A DNA stretch of 64,000 nt. It comes from Siderastrea radians. Taxonomy: Eukaryota; Cnidaria; Anthozoa; Scleractinia; Rhizangiidae. The notes under the pieces were generated by a model that saw only the letters and a program-made list of their open reading frames with translations, searched no databases and had not been told where the DNA came from. Positions 49,018 to 56,290 of this stretch are shown one piece after another. The position numbers and the translations under genes were made by a program. How positions within the stretch are numbered: position 1 is the stretch's first letter; every line of letters starts with the position of its first letter. Where the stretch lies: positions 2,060,260 through 2,124,259 of the forward strand of contig OZ024894.1 of the NCBI GenBank assembly GCA_964017195.1. Reading direction: 5' to 3'.

Positions 49018-52000
49018 GTTGATGATGATAATAAAGCAAATCAGCTATCTCGTGACAAACAAACTGTTCTAGTAATTACATACGCTGTTTGTTTGGTAAT
49101 TACGCTGTTGTTTCGTTGTTGCAGACAGGAACGAGTGTGACTCCGTCAGTTGTGCTTATCGCTGTGTGAACCAACGTGGAGGTTACCGCTGTGTTTGTCC
49201 AAGCGGTTACAACTCCACTAACTTCTACTGTTCAGGTAAGTGATTATTATAAAGCGAAGTACAAAGAAAAATCTTTGACTCCGCACGGATTTGAACCCAC
49301 ATACTTTGAGCAGATTGCGGTCGCTCTAACCAGCTGAGCTTCGTGGCCAAGCTTGGACTCGGTTCTAGGAATTAGACTGACAGATTGACTTACTAACTGT
49401 CTGAAAGACTGGCTGACTGTATGAATGACTGCACAGATGGCTGACTGACTGACTGACTGACTGCTGATTGCCTGAATGACTGTCTCATGACTGAATGACT
49501 GAATGACTTAAGGACGGTGCCTCCTTTTGTTACTGTGCATACGTTCTGCGCATCTTCGAGATATTCCGGTTTCTTAAAAGCAAATCTTAGCAAGGGCTAT
49601 CAGAATCCAAAAAGAAACTTGGGGGTAGCCACGCATTTTTCAGAGATAATTGAGCTTAAATTTGGAAAGAAATCGCCCTACATTCTTTGTATTTTAATGC
49701 TTTTTTTTAGAATTATGGTTGCTTAATTATCTCTGAAAAATGCGTGGTTACCCACATTTTTCTTTCTGGATTCCAACGACCCTTGCTAAGATCTGGTTTT
49801 TCCCCATAGTCATAACCTTTGCAAAAATACATCTGTATTAGGAGGCACCATCCCTAACATAGTACCAATCATTTTCCTCTGCTTCAGATTTTGACGAGTG
49901 TGAGGCCGGCGCCAAGTGTAAAGACAACGAATTCTGCTTCAACACTTACGGTTCTCACAGATGCATTCCTAAATTAAAATGCCCTTCTGACTACCAACAG
50001 GTTTCGGACACGTAAGTATTCAATAATATTTACTATCATGCAGCACTATTTTACAACTGAATAAGGTCTTGAAATGAGCGGAATGGTCTTCGCAGATTGT
50101 AAGCAATTGCTTTTTTATATTAAAAAAGGCTTTAAGCTAAGGCTACAATGTGAGTCGCACTCATGGCTTGTGCGATACTGATGCGTTTTTCTGTAAACTG
50201 ACCCATGAAGCCTTGATACGCATGTCTTTTCGGTGGCTTTGTCCAGCGAAATGCTTTTAGAACATCAAGAGAAAGATAAGAAGCGATTTTGTCGAGGGAG
50301 AACCAACTCTGATCATTGTTGGATACAATGGGAGAACTTGAAAAAATTGGCGTAATTTTCCTAGTCTTCCGTAGCTTAACATTCTTGCTAATAGTTTCAG
50401 AAAGCTAGCAGAGTAACTGTGATAGAGCGCTTTTCAAATGAGTGTCTTAAAACCAAAACCAAAGTAATTACCCCAGCCAATCACAACACACACAAACCAC
50501 CCATAAACCACTTAGAACCCGAGGCAAATACATGTAACCGGTGCCACGCGCGGGAAAACGCGTGCAAGTAAGTCGCGATTGGTTTGAGTTTTACTTGTTA
50601 TTGGTGGAGAAAGTGGCGCGAGAGTTTTTAACCAATCACAGAGCGAAACAAAGCAAAACCAAAGCAAAACGCGAATACCCCTTTTTACCGATACAGCAGC
50701 CATATTGATTTGGCCCCCTGGGCATCCCATAGTATTCACTGAAATTTGTTTATTCTTTTGTAGTGATAATGCTGCTTTATCACAATAATCAAGTATTATG
50801 GGATGCCCAGGGGGGGGGGGGGGGTAAAATCAATATGGCTGGTGCATCGGTGAAAGGTATATTTCTTTTGACACTCAATTGAAAACCGCTCTGTGTGTCT
50901 ACTAAAAATAAAACCTAAAAACAGGTGGCATAACCCCTTAAACACCGTGGCAAGGTCCCGGTGAAGTATTTTGTGAGGCAAGCGAAACCCCTCTTTCCAT
51001 TATCAAAGTGACTAAGGATATTGCTACACCGGTCTCGGATAAATAGAATGCTAGTGCATCGGAAGGTTGCCTTCCTATCACTGAACACACTTCACTAATC
51101 ACACATGTCTTGTCTTCTTTCGTTCTATACTAGGAGATGTGACCGAAGCTGTCCCGAGGGAGACCAGTCGTGTTTCAACAGGAAGGTTCAGCGTTACAGT
51201 CTGTGGACATTCAAACTTCGCAACAACGATCCTCCCGCCAGAATCTTCAGTTATCGAATTGTTACATATGGTAAGAGATTCTTTTCAAAACGGCTTCAGG
51301 AATGAGCGACTACACTAGCTGTTACTTTATTAAATTAAACAATGTATAACAAACGATATCAACAAGTAACTCGCAAACTTTTAATTGCGGGCGACTGATA
51401 TGTCCTCAGAAAACTGGGGCGGCCTGTTTCGATAAAATAACGTTTCTTTAAGGAAGGAAAAGGTAGTTTCTGAATGAGCTACCTGCGGATAAACACACTT
51501 ACCTATCTATCTTTCAAAAAAATACCACCCACCCCACCCTCCCCACCAATCGTCCGATAAGGAATCCTTCCCTCCAATGAATATAAGTCCTTTGCATCAT
51601 ATTTGGTTTGGCGGTGAAATAATTTGCAAAGTCTGTTTCTATTTTACACGTTCCTCTTATTTCGGTCCAGTGATTAAAAGCGCTGACTTGAAATACGCAG
51701 GACCAGGGTTCAAGTCCTCCTCTCAGGATCACCGGCTGGATTTATTACACGGCATAGCAATTCTCTGTTGAAATCTTTCGATCGTGGTTTGATGATTTTT
51801 GCACATTAAAAATTTGATGCAAAATCAAAATCGCCAACTTTCCTCCAATAATACACCAGGCCCCAGTTGTTCAAAAGTTGGATAGCGCTATCCACCGGAT
51901 AAATCTCTATCCAGTGGATAATGCAATTGGTTTCCCCAACACTTATCCACTGGATAGTGATTTATCCGGTGGATAGCGCTATCCAACTTTTGAACAACTG

Positions 52001-52433
52001 GGGCCAGGTGAATATGTTCCTCGCCCATCCCAACCACCTCCTCTGCACAAAAATAAACCCAGGGCATAAGTACATGTTTAGAAGTTATCGTTATCAAGTG
52101 AAAATAATAAATCGCAAGACACAAATGTGGAAATATATACGTTCTTATATACGGAGCGTAATGTTTTAAAAAGCCATTGTTTTTTCAGGTTACAGGAAAC
52201 GCCCCCAGGTGAAATATTACTTCCATCGCGGCAATGAAGATAATCATTTTGAAATAATAACACAGGATGAAAACAATGGCGTATTTGCGTTTATCCGAAA
52301 CAAGGACAGAATCAAGGGCCCCAAGATCTTCTTCCTGGAGTTCCGTGGTGACGTCATCGATACGGAATCCGGGGACTTGGCGTCACGCTTTGTGCATCGC
52401 ATGTATGTGTTTGTATCGCGTTACGAATTTTAA
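22834..52433 (+). CDS. Fibulin-like secreted EGF-repeat matrix protein, 18 exons, gene-level entry
   Basis: Exons 22834-22900, 26560-26727, 30144-30278, 31670-31792, 31995-32117, 33153-33290, 41877-41960, 42788-42871, 43255-43326, 44149-44280, 45028-45108, 45924-46052, 46882-47004, 47897-48019, 49125-49235, 49888-50011, 51134-51270 and 52189-52433 join to 2199 nt, 732 aa plus stop, with every phase matching. Residues 1-22 are a signal peptide. Residues about 23-605 are EGF-like modules, many with the calcium-binding D-I-D-E-C start, nearly all on phase-1 symmetric exons, interleaved with short 4-Cys modules. Residues about 606-732 match the fibulin-type C-terminal domain: an RC..SC...D..C start and a terminal VFVSRYEF comparable to the VFVS-x-Y-x-F end of fibulins. 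Fibulins bind calcium and bridge extracellular-matrix fibres. No anaphylatoxin-like modules are seen, unlike vertebrate fibulin-1. Phase-1 symmetry means an extra exon could have been missed, especially in the 8.6-kb intron 33291-41876. An LMO gene lies antisense in that intron. Confidence 0.9.
23693..23860. mobile_element. TTAAGCCCCAA-family MITE, copy 2 (3'-truncated)
   Basis: Starts TTAACCCTTTAGACCCGAGT and keeps the shared TATTCTCC and CGTGACCTGTATTTTTGATG segments, but lacks the right terminus. Confidence 0.65.
25032..25485 (-). other. Two overlapping open frames of unknown nature
   Basis: Minus-strand frames of 133 aa (25433-25032) and 103 aa (25485-25174) overlap out of frame. Neither shows a known domain. 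The last part of the longer one runs into the dispersed CATTTGAAT repeat. They may be a decayed retrocopy or chance frames; no start context or splice site supports a gene. Confidence 0.2.
26560..26727 (+). CDS. Fibulin-like exon 2 (Pro/Thr linker and first EGF)
   Basis: Encodes [18 protein letters not shown] followed by one EGF-like module with six Cys ([14 protein letters not shown]...). A second acceptor (TTCAG, exon start 26566) sits 6 nt downstream in the same phase. Donor GTAAGA, phase 1. Confidence 0.85.
27206..27214 (+). other. 9-bp target site duplication, left copy
   Basis: ATTGTTGAC, repeated at 28606-28614 on the other side of the nested element. The matching empty site in the opposite arm of the host element reads GTCAACAGT at about 29734-29742 on the plus strand. 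Confidence 0.85.
27215..28605. mobile_element. Nested 1391-bp element with 81-bp TIRs and 9-bp target duplication
   Basis: TIRs 27215-27295 and 28525-28605 start TTCCCTGCTAGCAGAGGCCC and differ at about one position. The 9-bp duplication ATTGTTGAC lies at 27206-27214 and 28606-28614. Nine-base duplications are typical of Mutator-like (MULE) elements. The interior has no recognisable transposase. Confidence 0.85.
30144..30278 (+). CDS. Fibulin-like exon 3 (cbEGF)
   Basis: Acceptor [21 protein letters not shown] opens a calcium-binding EGF whose second half ([13 protein letters not shown]) is atypical. Donor GTGGGT. It starts about 100 bp after the end of the large inverted-repeat element. Confidence 0.88.
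30955..31035 (-). repeat. tRNA-derived SINE fragment
   Basis: On the minus strand: CCCAGTAGCTCAGTGGTTCG (A box), then a B-box-like GGTTCGATTCTCG, followed by a T-run. The layout matches a common tRNA-headed SINE. Confidence 0.6.
31670..31792 (+). CDS. Fibulin-like exon 4 (cbEGF)
   Basis: Full 41-residue calcium-binding [27 protein letters not shown] with the beta-hydroxylation consensus region, ending SSCYG. The donor is GTCAGT. Confidence 0.92.
31995..32117 (+). CDS. Fibulin-like exon 5 (cbEGF)
   Basis: [12 protein letters not shown] ... [12 protein letters not shown] ... NNKCEG: a complete calcium-binding EGF. Acceptor ACCAACAG, donor GTAAGA. Confidence 0.92.
32331..32802. repeat. Duplicated segment, copy 1 (copy of LMO 3'-UTR sequence)
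   Basis: Starts ATGTGTTTTCATGGCTCTGA and parallels 34574-35033 in the same orientation with scattered substitutions and small indels. It lies in fibulin intron 5. Confidence 0.8.
33000..33045 (-). repeat. tRNA-like B-box fragment
   Basis: Minus strand reads CAGGTTCAAGTCCCGTTTTG preceded by tRNA-like spacing; only the 3' half of a tRNA-like unit is present. Confidence 0.35.
33153..33290 (+). CDS. Fibulin-like exon 6 (cbEGF)
   Basis: [12 protein letters not shown] ... [10 protein letters not shown] ... [17 protein letters not shown]. Acceptor ATGCTTAG, donor GTGAGA. The following intron is the longest of the gene and contains the LMO locus. Confidence 0.92.
34456..35106 (-). other. LMO 3' UTR with candidate polyadenylation signal
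   Basis: From the LMO stop to an AATAAA on the minus strand at 34456-34461. The segment 34574-35033 recurs at 32331-32802. It also contains words of the dispersed CATTTGAAT repeat family. Confidence 0.4.
34574..35033. repeat. Duplicated segment, copy 2 (inside LMO 3' UTR)
   Basis: Partner of 32331-32802, about 2.2 kb away, direct orientation. It ends near AACGTGCCCCTTCATTATTT. Confidence 0.8.
35107..35338 (-). CDS. LMO: LMO exon 3 (second LIM domain, stop)
   Basis: Minus-strand acceptor CCTGATACAG. The first base completes Arg, then [18 protein letters not shown] starts the second LIM domain. The tail is [15 protein letters not shown] and the stop TAG is at 35107-35109. Confidence 0.93.
35107..39120 (-). 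CDS. LMO: LMO (LIM-domain-only) protein, 3 exons, gene-level entry
   Basis: Coding segments on the minus strand are 39120-39117 (ATG plus one base), 38796-38580 and 35338-35107; together 453 nt, 150 aa plus stop, with matching phases. The first LIM domain runs from about residue 18 ([44 protein letters not shown]). The second begins near residue 82 ([37 protein letters not shown]). Two LIM domains separated by LFG and a short tail is the architecture of LMO1/LMO3; vertebrate LMO1 is about 156 aa. LMO proteins are nuclear adaptors that bridge transcription factors such as bHLH proteins and LDB/CLIM; they do not bind DNA directly. The gene lies antisense inside a fibulin-like intron. Orthology among LMO1/2/3 cannot be settled by eye. 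Confidence 0.92.
35872..35945 (+). repeat. tRNA-derived SINE fragment
   Basis: GTGGCCGATTAGTTAGGGCG (A-box region) then CCCAGGTTCAAGTCG (B-box region). The acceptor stem does not pair well. Confidence 0.5.
36404..36600. repeat. Second GGTGCG...TTTGGG / AATCCGGATT repeat
   Basis: Related in its left end to 4690-4885 (GGTGCGCTTCTTTGGG). The interior is rich in AATCCGGATT and AATCCG words. Confidence 0.5.
37512..37612. repeat. Foldback repeat with GCGAAGCGAGCGAG centre
   Basis: GAATTTTATTTTCTAGTG on the left mirrors CACGAGAAAATAAAATTC on the right, around AATATTTTACGAAAGAGCG / GAGTAAGATATTG. Confidence 0.6.
38580..38796 (-). CDS. LMO: LMO exon 2 (first LIM domain)
   Basis: Minus-strand acceptor TTTACTTCAG and donor GTCAGT. 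It encodes [15 protein letters not shown] and the whole first LIM domain with its zinc-binding Cys/His residues, ending DYL plus two bases of Arg. Confidence 0.94.
39117..39120 (-). CDS. LMO: LMO exon 1 coding part (ATG plus one base)
   Basis: On the minus strand ATG G is followed at once by a consensus donor GTAAGT. The single G completes GCC (Ala) with exon 2, giving the start [18 protein letters not shown]. Most of this exon must be 5' UTR extending to higher coordinates. The call rests on phase agreement and the strong donor. Confidence 0.75.
40900..41180. repeat. Tandem copies of the CATTCAAATGAAAGCT dispersed repeat
   Basis: About 2-3 units of roughly 130 bp, each with AGCAGTACTTTCCT, a GCTGTACAAGGT word and GATGAA(A)TC. 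Related units sit at 7327, 11850, 25030, 32520, 34800, 35460, 38450, 55690 and 61905. Confidence 0.7.
41877..41960 (+). CDS. Fibulin-like exon 7 (short 4-Cys module)
   Basis: 28 residues ([16 protein letters not shown] ... PCQG) with spacing C-x3-C-x5-C, like a half-EGF or FOLN-type module rather than a full EGF. Acceptor TTATTTTCAG, donor GTACGG, phases 1 and 1. Confidence 0.82.
42040..42335 (-). repeat. tRNA-headed SINE, about 300 bp
   Basis: The minus-strand head GGAGGCACGTTGGTGTAGTG with CGGTGGTTCGAGGCC as B box. The body contains GGGATGCTAGTCCATCGCAG, a word found in widespread animal SINE bodies (from memory). Confidence 0.65.
42788..42871 (+). CDS. Fibulin-like exon 8 (truncated cbEGF)
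   Basis: [18 protein letters not shown] then [11 protein letters not shown]: the first four Cys of a calcium-binding EGF, stopping before the last loop. Acceptor TCCTTTAG, donor GTTAGG. Confidence 0.85.
42913..43163 (+). repeat. Compound microsatellite (TAA, GAA, GAT, TCCG, TCCA)
   Basis: Successive runs of TAA, AGA, TGA/GAT, TCCG and TCCA units. The open frames here are low-complexity artefacts. Confidence 0.92.
43255..43326 (+). CDS. Fibulin-like exon 9 (short 4-Cys module)
   Basis: 24 residues, [18 protein letters not shown] then RSYSCIG: same C-x3-C-x5-C spacing as exon 7. Acceptor TCTTCTAG, donor GTAACT. It follows a long microsatellite cluster in the preceding intron. Confidence 0.82.
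44149..44280 (+). CDS. Fibulin-like exon 10 (cbEGF)
   Basis: [12 protein letters not shown] ... [14 protein letters not shown] ... TRKCE. It ends with C before GTGAGT, so the split codon is Arg (C|GA) rather than the Gly used at the other junctions. Confidence 0.9.
44894..44959 (+). repeat. 33-bp tandem repeat, two units
   Basis: ACTCCTCTGATCCCTGATCC and following bases repeat exactly at a 33-bp offset. Confidence 0.85.
45028..45108 (+). CDS. Fibulin-like exon 11 (short 4-Cys module)
   Basis: [18 protein letters not shown] then DQNNFQCKG: third short module with C-x3-C-x5-C spacing. Acceptor TTTTTCAG, donor GTGGGT. Confidence 0.83.
45924..46052 (+). CDS. Fibulin-like exon 12 (cbEGF)
   Basis: [12 protein letters not shown] ... 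[12 protein letters not shown] ... NSCEG. The acceptor is TATCACCAG. The donor GTTCAA is weak, but phase and module end agree with the other exons. Confidence 0.9.
46882..47004 (+). CDS. Fibulin-like exon 13 (cbEGF)
   Basis: [18 protein letters not shown] ... [16 protein letters not shown]. It is close in sequence to exon 14, suggesting a recent tandem exon duplication. Confidence 0.92.
47057..47494. mobile_element. MITE-like element with AGG(T/C)TGGTTTTCACTAGCGA termini
   Basis: The left terminus AGGTTGGTTTTCACTAGCGA mirrors the right TCGCTAGTGATAACCAGCCT. TTA(A) flanks both sides, fitting a TTAA-type target. The interior is built of GGAGTCGTAAGCGGAGTC words in both orientations. Its ends resemble those of 10998-11226. 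Confidence 0.75.
47897..48019 (+). CDS. Fibulin-like exon 14 (cbEGF)
   Basis: [18 protein letters not shown] ... [16 protein letters not shown]; same length (123 nt) and shared ends with exon 13. Acceptor ATCAACAG, donor GTACAC. Confidence 0.92.
48082..48302. mobile_element. TTAAGCCCCAA-family MITE, copy 3
   Basis: Left end CCCCTTAAGCCCCAATGGTG, right end AGCTAGAAGGGTTAAG; inverted relative to copies 1, 2 and 4 (ACGTACAAGTCATGAGAATT). Confidence 0.65.
48631..48840. mobile_element. TTAAGCCCCAA-family MITE, copy 4
   Basis: AACCTTCAAGCCCCAAAATC at the left, CATTGGGGCTTAAAGGGCTA at the right, with the shared CGTGACCTGTATGTTTGTTC core. Confidence 0.72.
49125..49235 (+). CDS. Fibulin-like exon 15 (EGF)
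   Basis: [20 protein letters not shown] then [18 protein letters not shown]. Short EGF of 37 residues. Acceptor GTTGCAG, donor GTAAGT. Confidence 0.9.
49272..49356 (-). repeat. tRNA-derived SINE fragment
   Basis: Minus strand: GAAGCTCAGCTGGTTAGAGC (A box) and GGGTTCAAATCCGTGC (B box) with normal tRNA spacing; acceptor ends do not pair fully. Confidence 0.55.
49511..49857. mobile_element. MITE-like element with GGACGGTGCCTCC termini
   Basis: AGGACGGTGCCTCCTTTTGT mirrors AGGAGGCACCATCCCTAA at the right. Internal arms around TTTTTCAGAGATAATT and AATTATCTCTGAAAAA also pair. Confidence 0.7.
49888..50011 (+). CDS. Fibulin-like exon 16 (last EGF, phase change)
   Basis: [17 protein letters not shown] ... 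[15 protein letters not shown]. It ends in phase 2 at GTAAGT, the first departure from phase 1, where the gene changes to the C-terminal domain. Confidence 0.9.
50694..50845. repeat. Foldback repeat with CCATATTGATTT arms
   Basis: GCAGCCATATTGATTTGGCC and CCCTGGGCATCCCATA pair with TATGGGATGCCCAGGG and AAATCAATATGGCTGG. A G-homopolymer interrupts the right arm. Confidence 0.75.
51134..51270 (+). CDS. Fibulin-like exon 17 (first half of fibulin C-terminal domain)
   Basis: Encodes [16 protein letters not shown], then RYSLWTFKL and [12 protein letters not shown]. The Cys pattern matches the start of domain III of fibulin-1, from family knowledge. Acceptor TATACTAG, donor GTAAGA, phase 1. Confidence 0.88.
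51859..52005. mobile_element. 147-bp MITE with GGCCCCAGTTGTTC termini
   Basis: GGCCCCAGTTGTTCAAAAGT at the left is mirrored exactly by ACTTTTGAACAACTGGGGCC at the right; arms continue through ATAGCGCTATCCACCGGATA. It lies in fibulin intron 17. No clear target duplication. Confidence 0.85.
52189..52433 (+). CDS. Fibulin-like exon 18 (end of fibulin C-terminal domain, stop)
   Basis: Encodes [34 protein letters not shown] and a terminal [10 protein letters not shown], then TAA at 52431-52433. The end resembles the VFVS-x-Y-x-F terminus of fibulins. Confidence 0.92.
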
Positions 52434-54236
52434 ATGGTTTTCATTTGTCGCACAAGTGAACTGTGGTTGTCACTACTGTGTTAGCTTATCCAGTAATAAA
52501 GAGGAAACCATCGAGATACTGTTTTGGAAGAATGTGGAGTCAAAAATGGAACTTTCTTTTACAATCTATTGAGTAGATGTCTGTCATGTTATTCGCCTGT
52601 CTAACATTAACTAGTAGTTGTTGCTAGACGTAGTCCTCCCCGCTTGGAACTGGCTCATACACTTTGCACTATAAATTTATGAAAACCGTCTGGAAGCTAG
52701 TCTAACCGTCTGTACTATAACGTTATTCGAGTTATTGTACCGATTACAGCGATACGTAAACCAATTTGTCTTCATTATTTAACCTAATCCTCTGTTTTAT
52801 TTTTGATTTTTGCACTAATTATCAATGAGGACATCTGCGAGTTTTTGTCTTATTTCTTTTACATATCACGTTATACAATACAACGCGCTGATAGGCTGTC
52901 TAGTTAACAAGAGGAGGTGAATAGTGAGTCAAATAATTGTTTTAGTATATACCAGAGCAGTGGATAGCCAGCACAAAATAGTTCCTTTTTTTGAGACCCG
53001 AGGAAAAAAAAATCGCGCGCGAAATCCAGAATAACGATATGCTTGGAGTTGAATAGCAGATATTAGTATTTAGTATATATACCAAACCAGAGGATAGTGT
53101 TTTGCACGCGCTATGATTGGCTACTCAAACTCGAGATGGCACAAAAAGGAGGTTTCGGTAAATATTGTTTGGTTAGTATTTACGGGGATTTCTAGCAAGA
53201 AGTTCTCACATGACTGTCTAGCCTGCGTGCAGACGTCTCCTGTTAGCCTGCGTGCAGACGTCTCTTAAAACGAGCTAAAACGTGAGTTAAACTGTATCTT
53301 ATATAATAACGAGATAGTCGTTATGGGTGATAGTTTTCAGCAGGAATAGTTTATATGAATGTATTTTTAGAGGACTTATTTTTCCTGTGTTAGTAGAGAG
53401 TCGCATGTCCGTGATGAGTCCATATTTGCGTTAATTTTAGAGACAAATAAAGCTGTCAAGTACAGTGGGCACTTAATCTGTTTTGTTTATGGTTTGATGT
53501 GATTTTCCCGCTCTTCCGTAGTCACCAAAACAAAAAAATAATTTTTAAAATTTTGTGAGTGTGGAAGTGAAGATGCCTCAGTAATACGTTTAGTGGGTCA
53601 GTCTTTATCAGCGAGACAGTGCACTTTTATTCAAGTATGCTTTGTCAACTTCATACTATTTACATCAATTAACTCATAAACACAGTTTGAATCAGAGATG
53701 GCTTTAAAACCATTTACCATTTTCGCTTTTGAGGGATCGAACTAAAAAAAAAAGCCAAATTTGTTTTTTTAAAGAACTGCAAAAAAAAGCAGTTTTACTA
53801 GAATGTACCTCTTCGGATTGATTCCATATTAATGTTTACACTTTCGAAGGTCATGCCATTCGTAAACTCATAGAATGGAGGTTGCAACAATATTACATTA
53901 CGTGGAGTTTGGCTTTATAAGCAAGGAAAAAAAAAACTATTTAGAACAATGAAGCCCAATCGCAATCTTAAACCGTTCAACTGCTCAAGTAACCGTCTAA
54001 CCGTAAGTGACAAAATTTAGTTTCTTTCCAAACCGAGAATAAATAATACAAATTTTAAGTGTTCAAAATCAAATCTAGTAAAACTGGAAATCTCATGGGA
54101 GCAGGAGAAAGCCTGGGCCACAATACCAATTCGTAACTCAGAGTGAAGTGTACACCCCTGTTATTAATAACGAGGATTGTCTTTTAAAATCTAATATCTA
54201 CAATGGATGAAAAAAGAATTGTACAGAAAGTTTTCT
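52434..54236. other. Region between the convergent fibulin-like and module-protein genes
   Basis: It should contain both 3' UTRs. Plus-strand AATAAA at 52495 and 53446; minus-strand AATAAA at 53626-53631 for the opposite gene, a weak call. A 25-bp direct duplication (TAGCCTGCGTGCAGACGTCT) is at about 53221-53268. No gene seen. Confidence 0.45.
53446..53451 (+). terminator. Candidate polyadenylation signal of the fibulin-like gene
   Basis: AATAAA followed by a T/G-rich stretch about 30 bp on. An earlier AATAAA at 52495-52500 is an alternative and would give a very short 3' UTR. Confidence 0.4.
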
Positions 54237-54313
54237 TTAATTTCCGCAGCATTTCCACTGGGCCTTTAACTTCCAGATGCCACCAGACTGAATGTATACG
54301 CCTTTTGAATTTG
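54237..54313 (-). CDS. Module-protein exon J (last exon, stop)
   Basis: ANSKGVYIQSGGIWKLKAQW then KCCGN and TAA at 54237-54239. Acceptor GTTTTGTTTCAG; phase agrees with exon I. Confidence 0.82.
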
Positions 54314-56215
54314 CTGAAACAAAACACAAGAAATAAAAGAGCTGTAGCGAGCTAATATTATTTTCGTTGATTTTCAGTGATTTTCAGTCGTTACCACCAA
54401 ACGTTTACGGGGAAAAATTTTCATATTCACTGTCAAAAGAATATAAAGGTGGCCATATAAAAACGCAAAGAAAAACCTTAGTTATTTAACGCCAAGCCTT
54501 ACTAAAACCTTTGTTTTTGCAAATGAAAAAGCTTTCATAAATTGCCACCATTTAAAACTAAAGCCCGCGTTTAGAACCGCTGACCAGCTTATGCTAATCA
54601 TTCACTGAGCTCAGCATTCTCGACTCCAGAGCTCTTCTCTTTTGCGCATGACGGAGGGAGAGAAGAGCTCTGGGAAATCCCGGGACGGATCCGGCTCTGA
54701 TTGGTTTTCTATTAGAACAGTGAAAACGCTTCTGATTGGACAATCTGTTACGCGTGAAAAAGATGAACGTACAACGGGCAGTTGGCGCGAAAAAGAAAGA
54801 GCTCTGGGATCGAGACTATCGCGCGGTGAAACAGTTTACAGAGCTGCAGCCATGAGCAATACACCCAAGAAACCGTGTAACACGAACGTAAAAATTTGCC
54901 GTTGCTGTAATTCTCCTCCGTCTAATATCTATGATCGTATACACCTAACACATCTCTCTGAACATTCAACAGCTTCGGTAACCGAATTTTTCCATTTTTT
55001 TTTAACTTAAACTCGGAGAGTTTACCAGCTTTAGCTAAAGCGAAAACCAAGGCTTCATCAAGTAGCGCCGCCATTTTGATCTTGGACTGAGGAGCATGCG
55101 CTGTGAAGGCCAAATAGCCAGATTTTGGCTAAGCTCACGTGGAGCTTCCCAGAGCACTTTGCTCTGTCGAAAATGTGAGCTCAGTTGATGCGAGCGAGAA
55201 AGAAAAGGAGCACTCTCTGGTCCCAGAGCACGTGTTACCCTTATCTAGCCCAACGGAAAGTTTCCCGTTACACTGGAGAAGGGCAACATGAGCTCTGGGG
55301 AAAAGCTAAGGTACCTACCTCCCCACTTGGTTCCAGATCCCCTGGTCTTGGCCACCTCCGGATCTGAGCTGTGAGAGTAATCTTCCTCGATCACCACCAG
55401 GTTTGCATTGATGTTGTTGTTCGCTAGCTTGGCGTTTTCCCATACCTTTTTATCTATTCCGTACCATGCGCCTTGTGGCCCTCTCTTACGCATGTAGGCT
55501 CGGTTGTTACACGCTATGCCATACAGGTCATTTCCGTCTTGTCCGATAATGTAACAGACTTGCTGATCCATGGCTGGGGAGAAAATGTACAATTTACATT
55601 CAAGGGGCGCCTATATATTGAACAAATTTGCTAATAACCTTTTTGCTAGGAAAATTTAAAAAAATTAACAACACATATCGACAGGAAAGTACTGCTTATC
55701 AGCTTTCATTTGTTTCATGATCATAGTCATATATTTACCATCTAAGTCTGCGTTCAATTGTGAACATTAATAATTCATCGTCGAAATTACCTTGTACAGT
55801 ACAATGGACCGTCTTACGGAGTAGTAATTCTCAATAGCTTTTATATGAATGGTCACATTCTCAAAACGCAATAACCACAAGTTTTGATGATGTAAAAATA
55901 TAATTGTGCTCTTCTTTTTTTCTTTTTACCCTTTAAGCTCTCAGTGACGAAAATGAAATTTCTGTTTGCATTATCAACACTTGTTCAAACATTAAGTGAT
56001 GAGAATAAAGGAAGTGATCACAAAGGATAAGATGTCTATATTTAGACAAATTCTCCTACTATAAAAATTTGCATTTTTATATCATAAAGCCTTACCAGTC
56101 CATGAGGCTCCCTCATCTGACGTCGAGAAGCAGCTTGATTTCAAACTTGAGACAAAACACAAATAAGTGTCAATAATAATAATGATGATGATGATGATGA
56201 CGATGATGATAATGT

Positions 56216-56249
<34 letters not shown>

Positions 56250-56254
56250 AATGT

Positions 56255-56290
<36 letters not shown>

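Larger units (their letters stand above)
48020..51133. other. Fibulin-like introns 14-16
   Basis: Intron 14 carries two TTAAGCCCCAA-type MITEs and a GAT run (48961-49031). Intron 15 carries a tRNA-like SINE piece, a CTGA run (49381-49510) and a MITE (49511-49857). Intron 16 carries a foldback (50694-50845). Confidence 0.5.
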
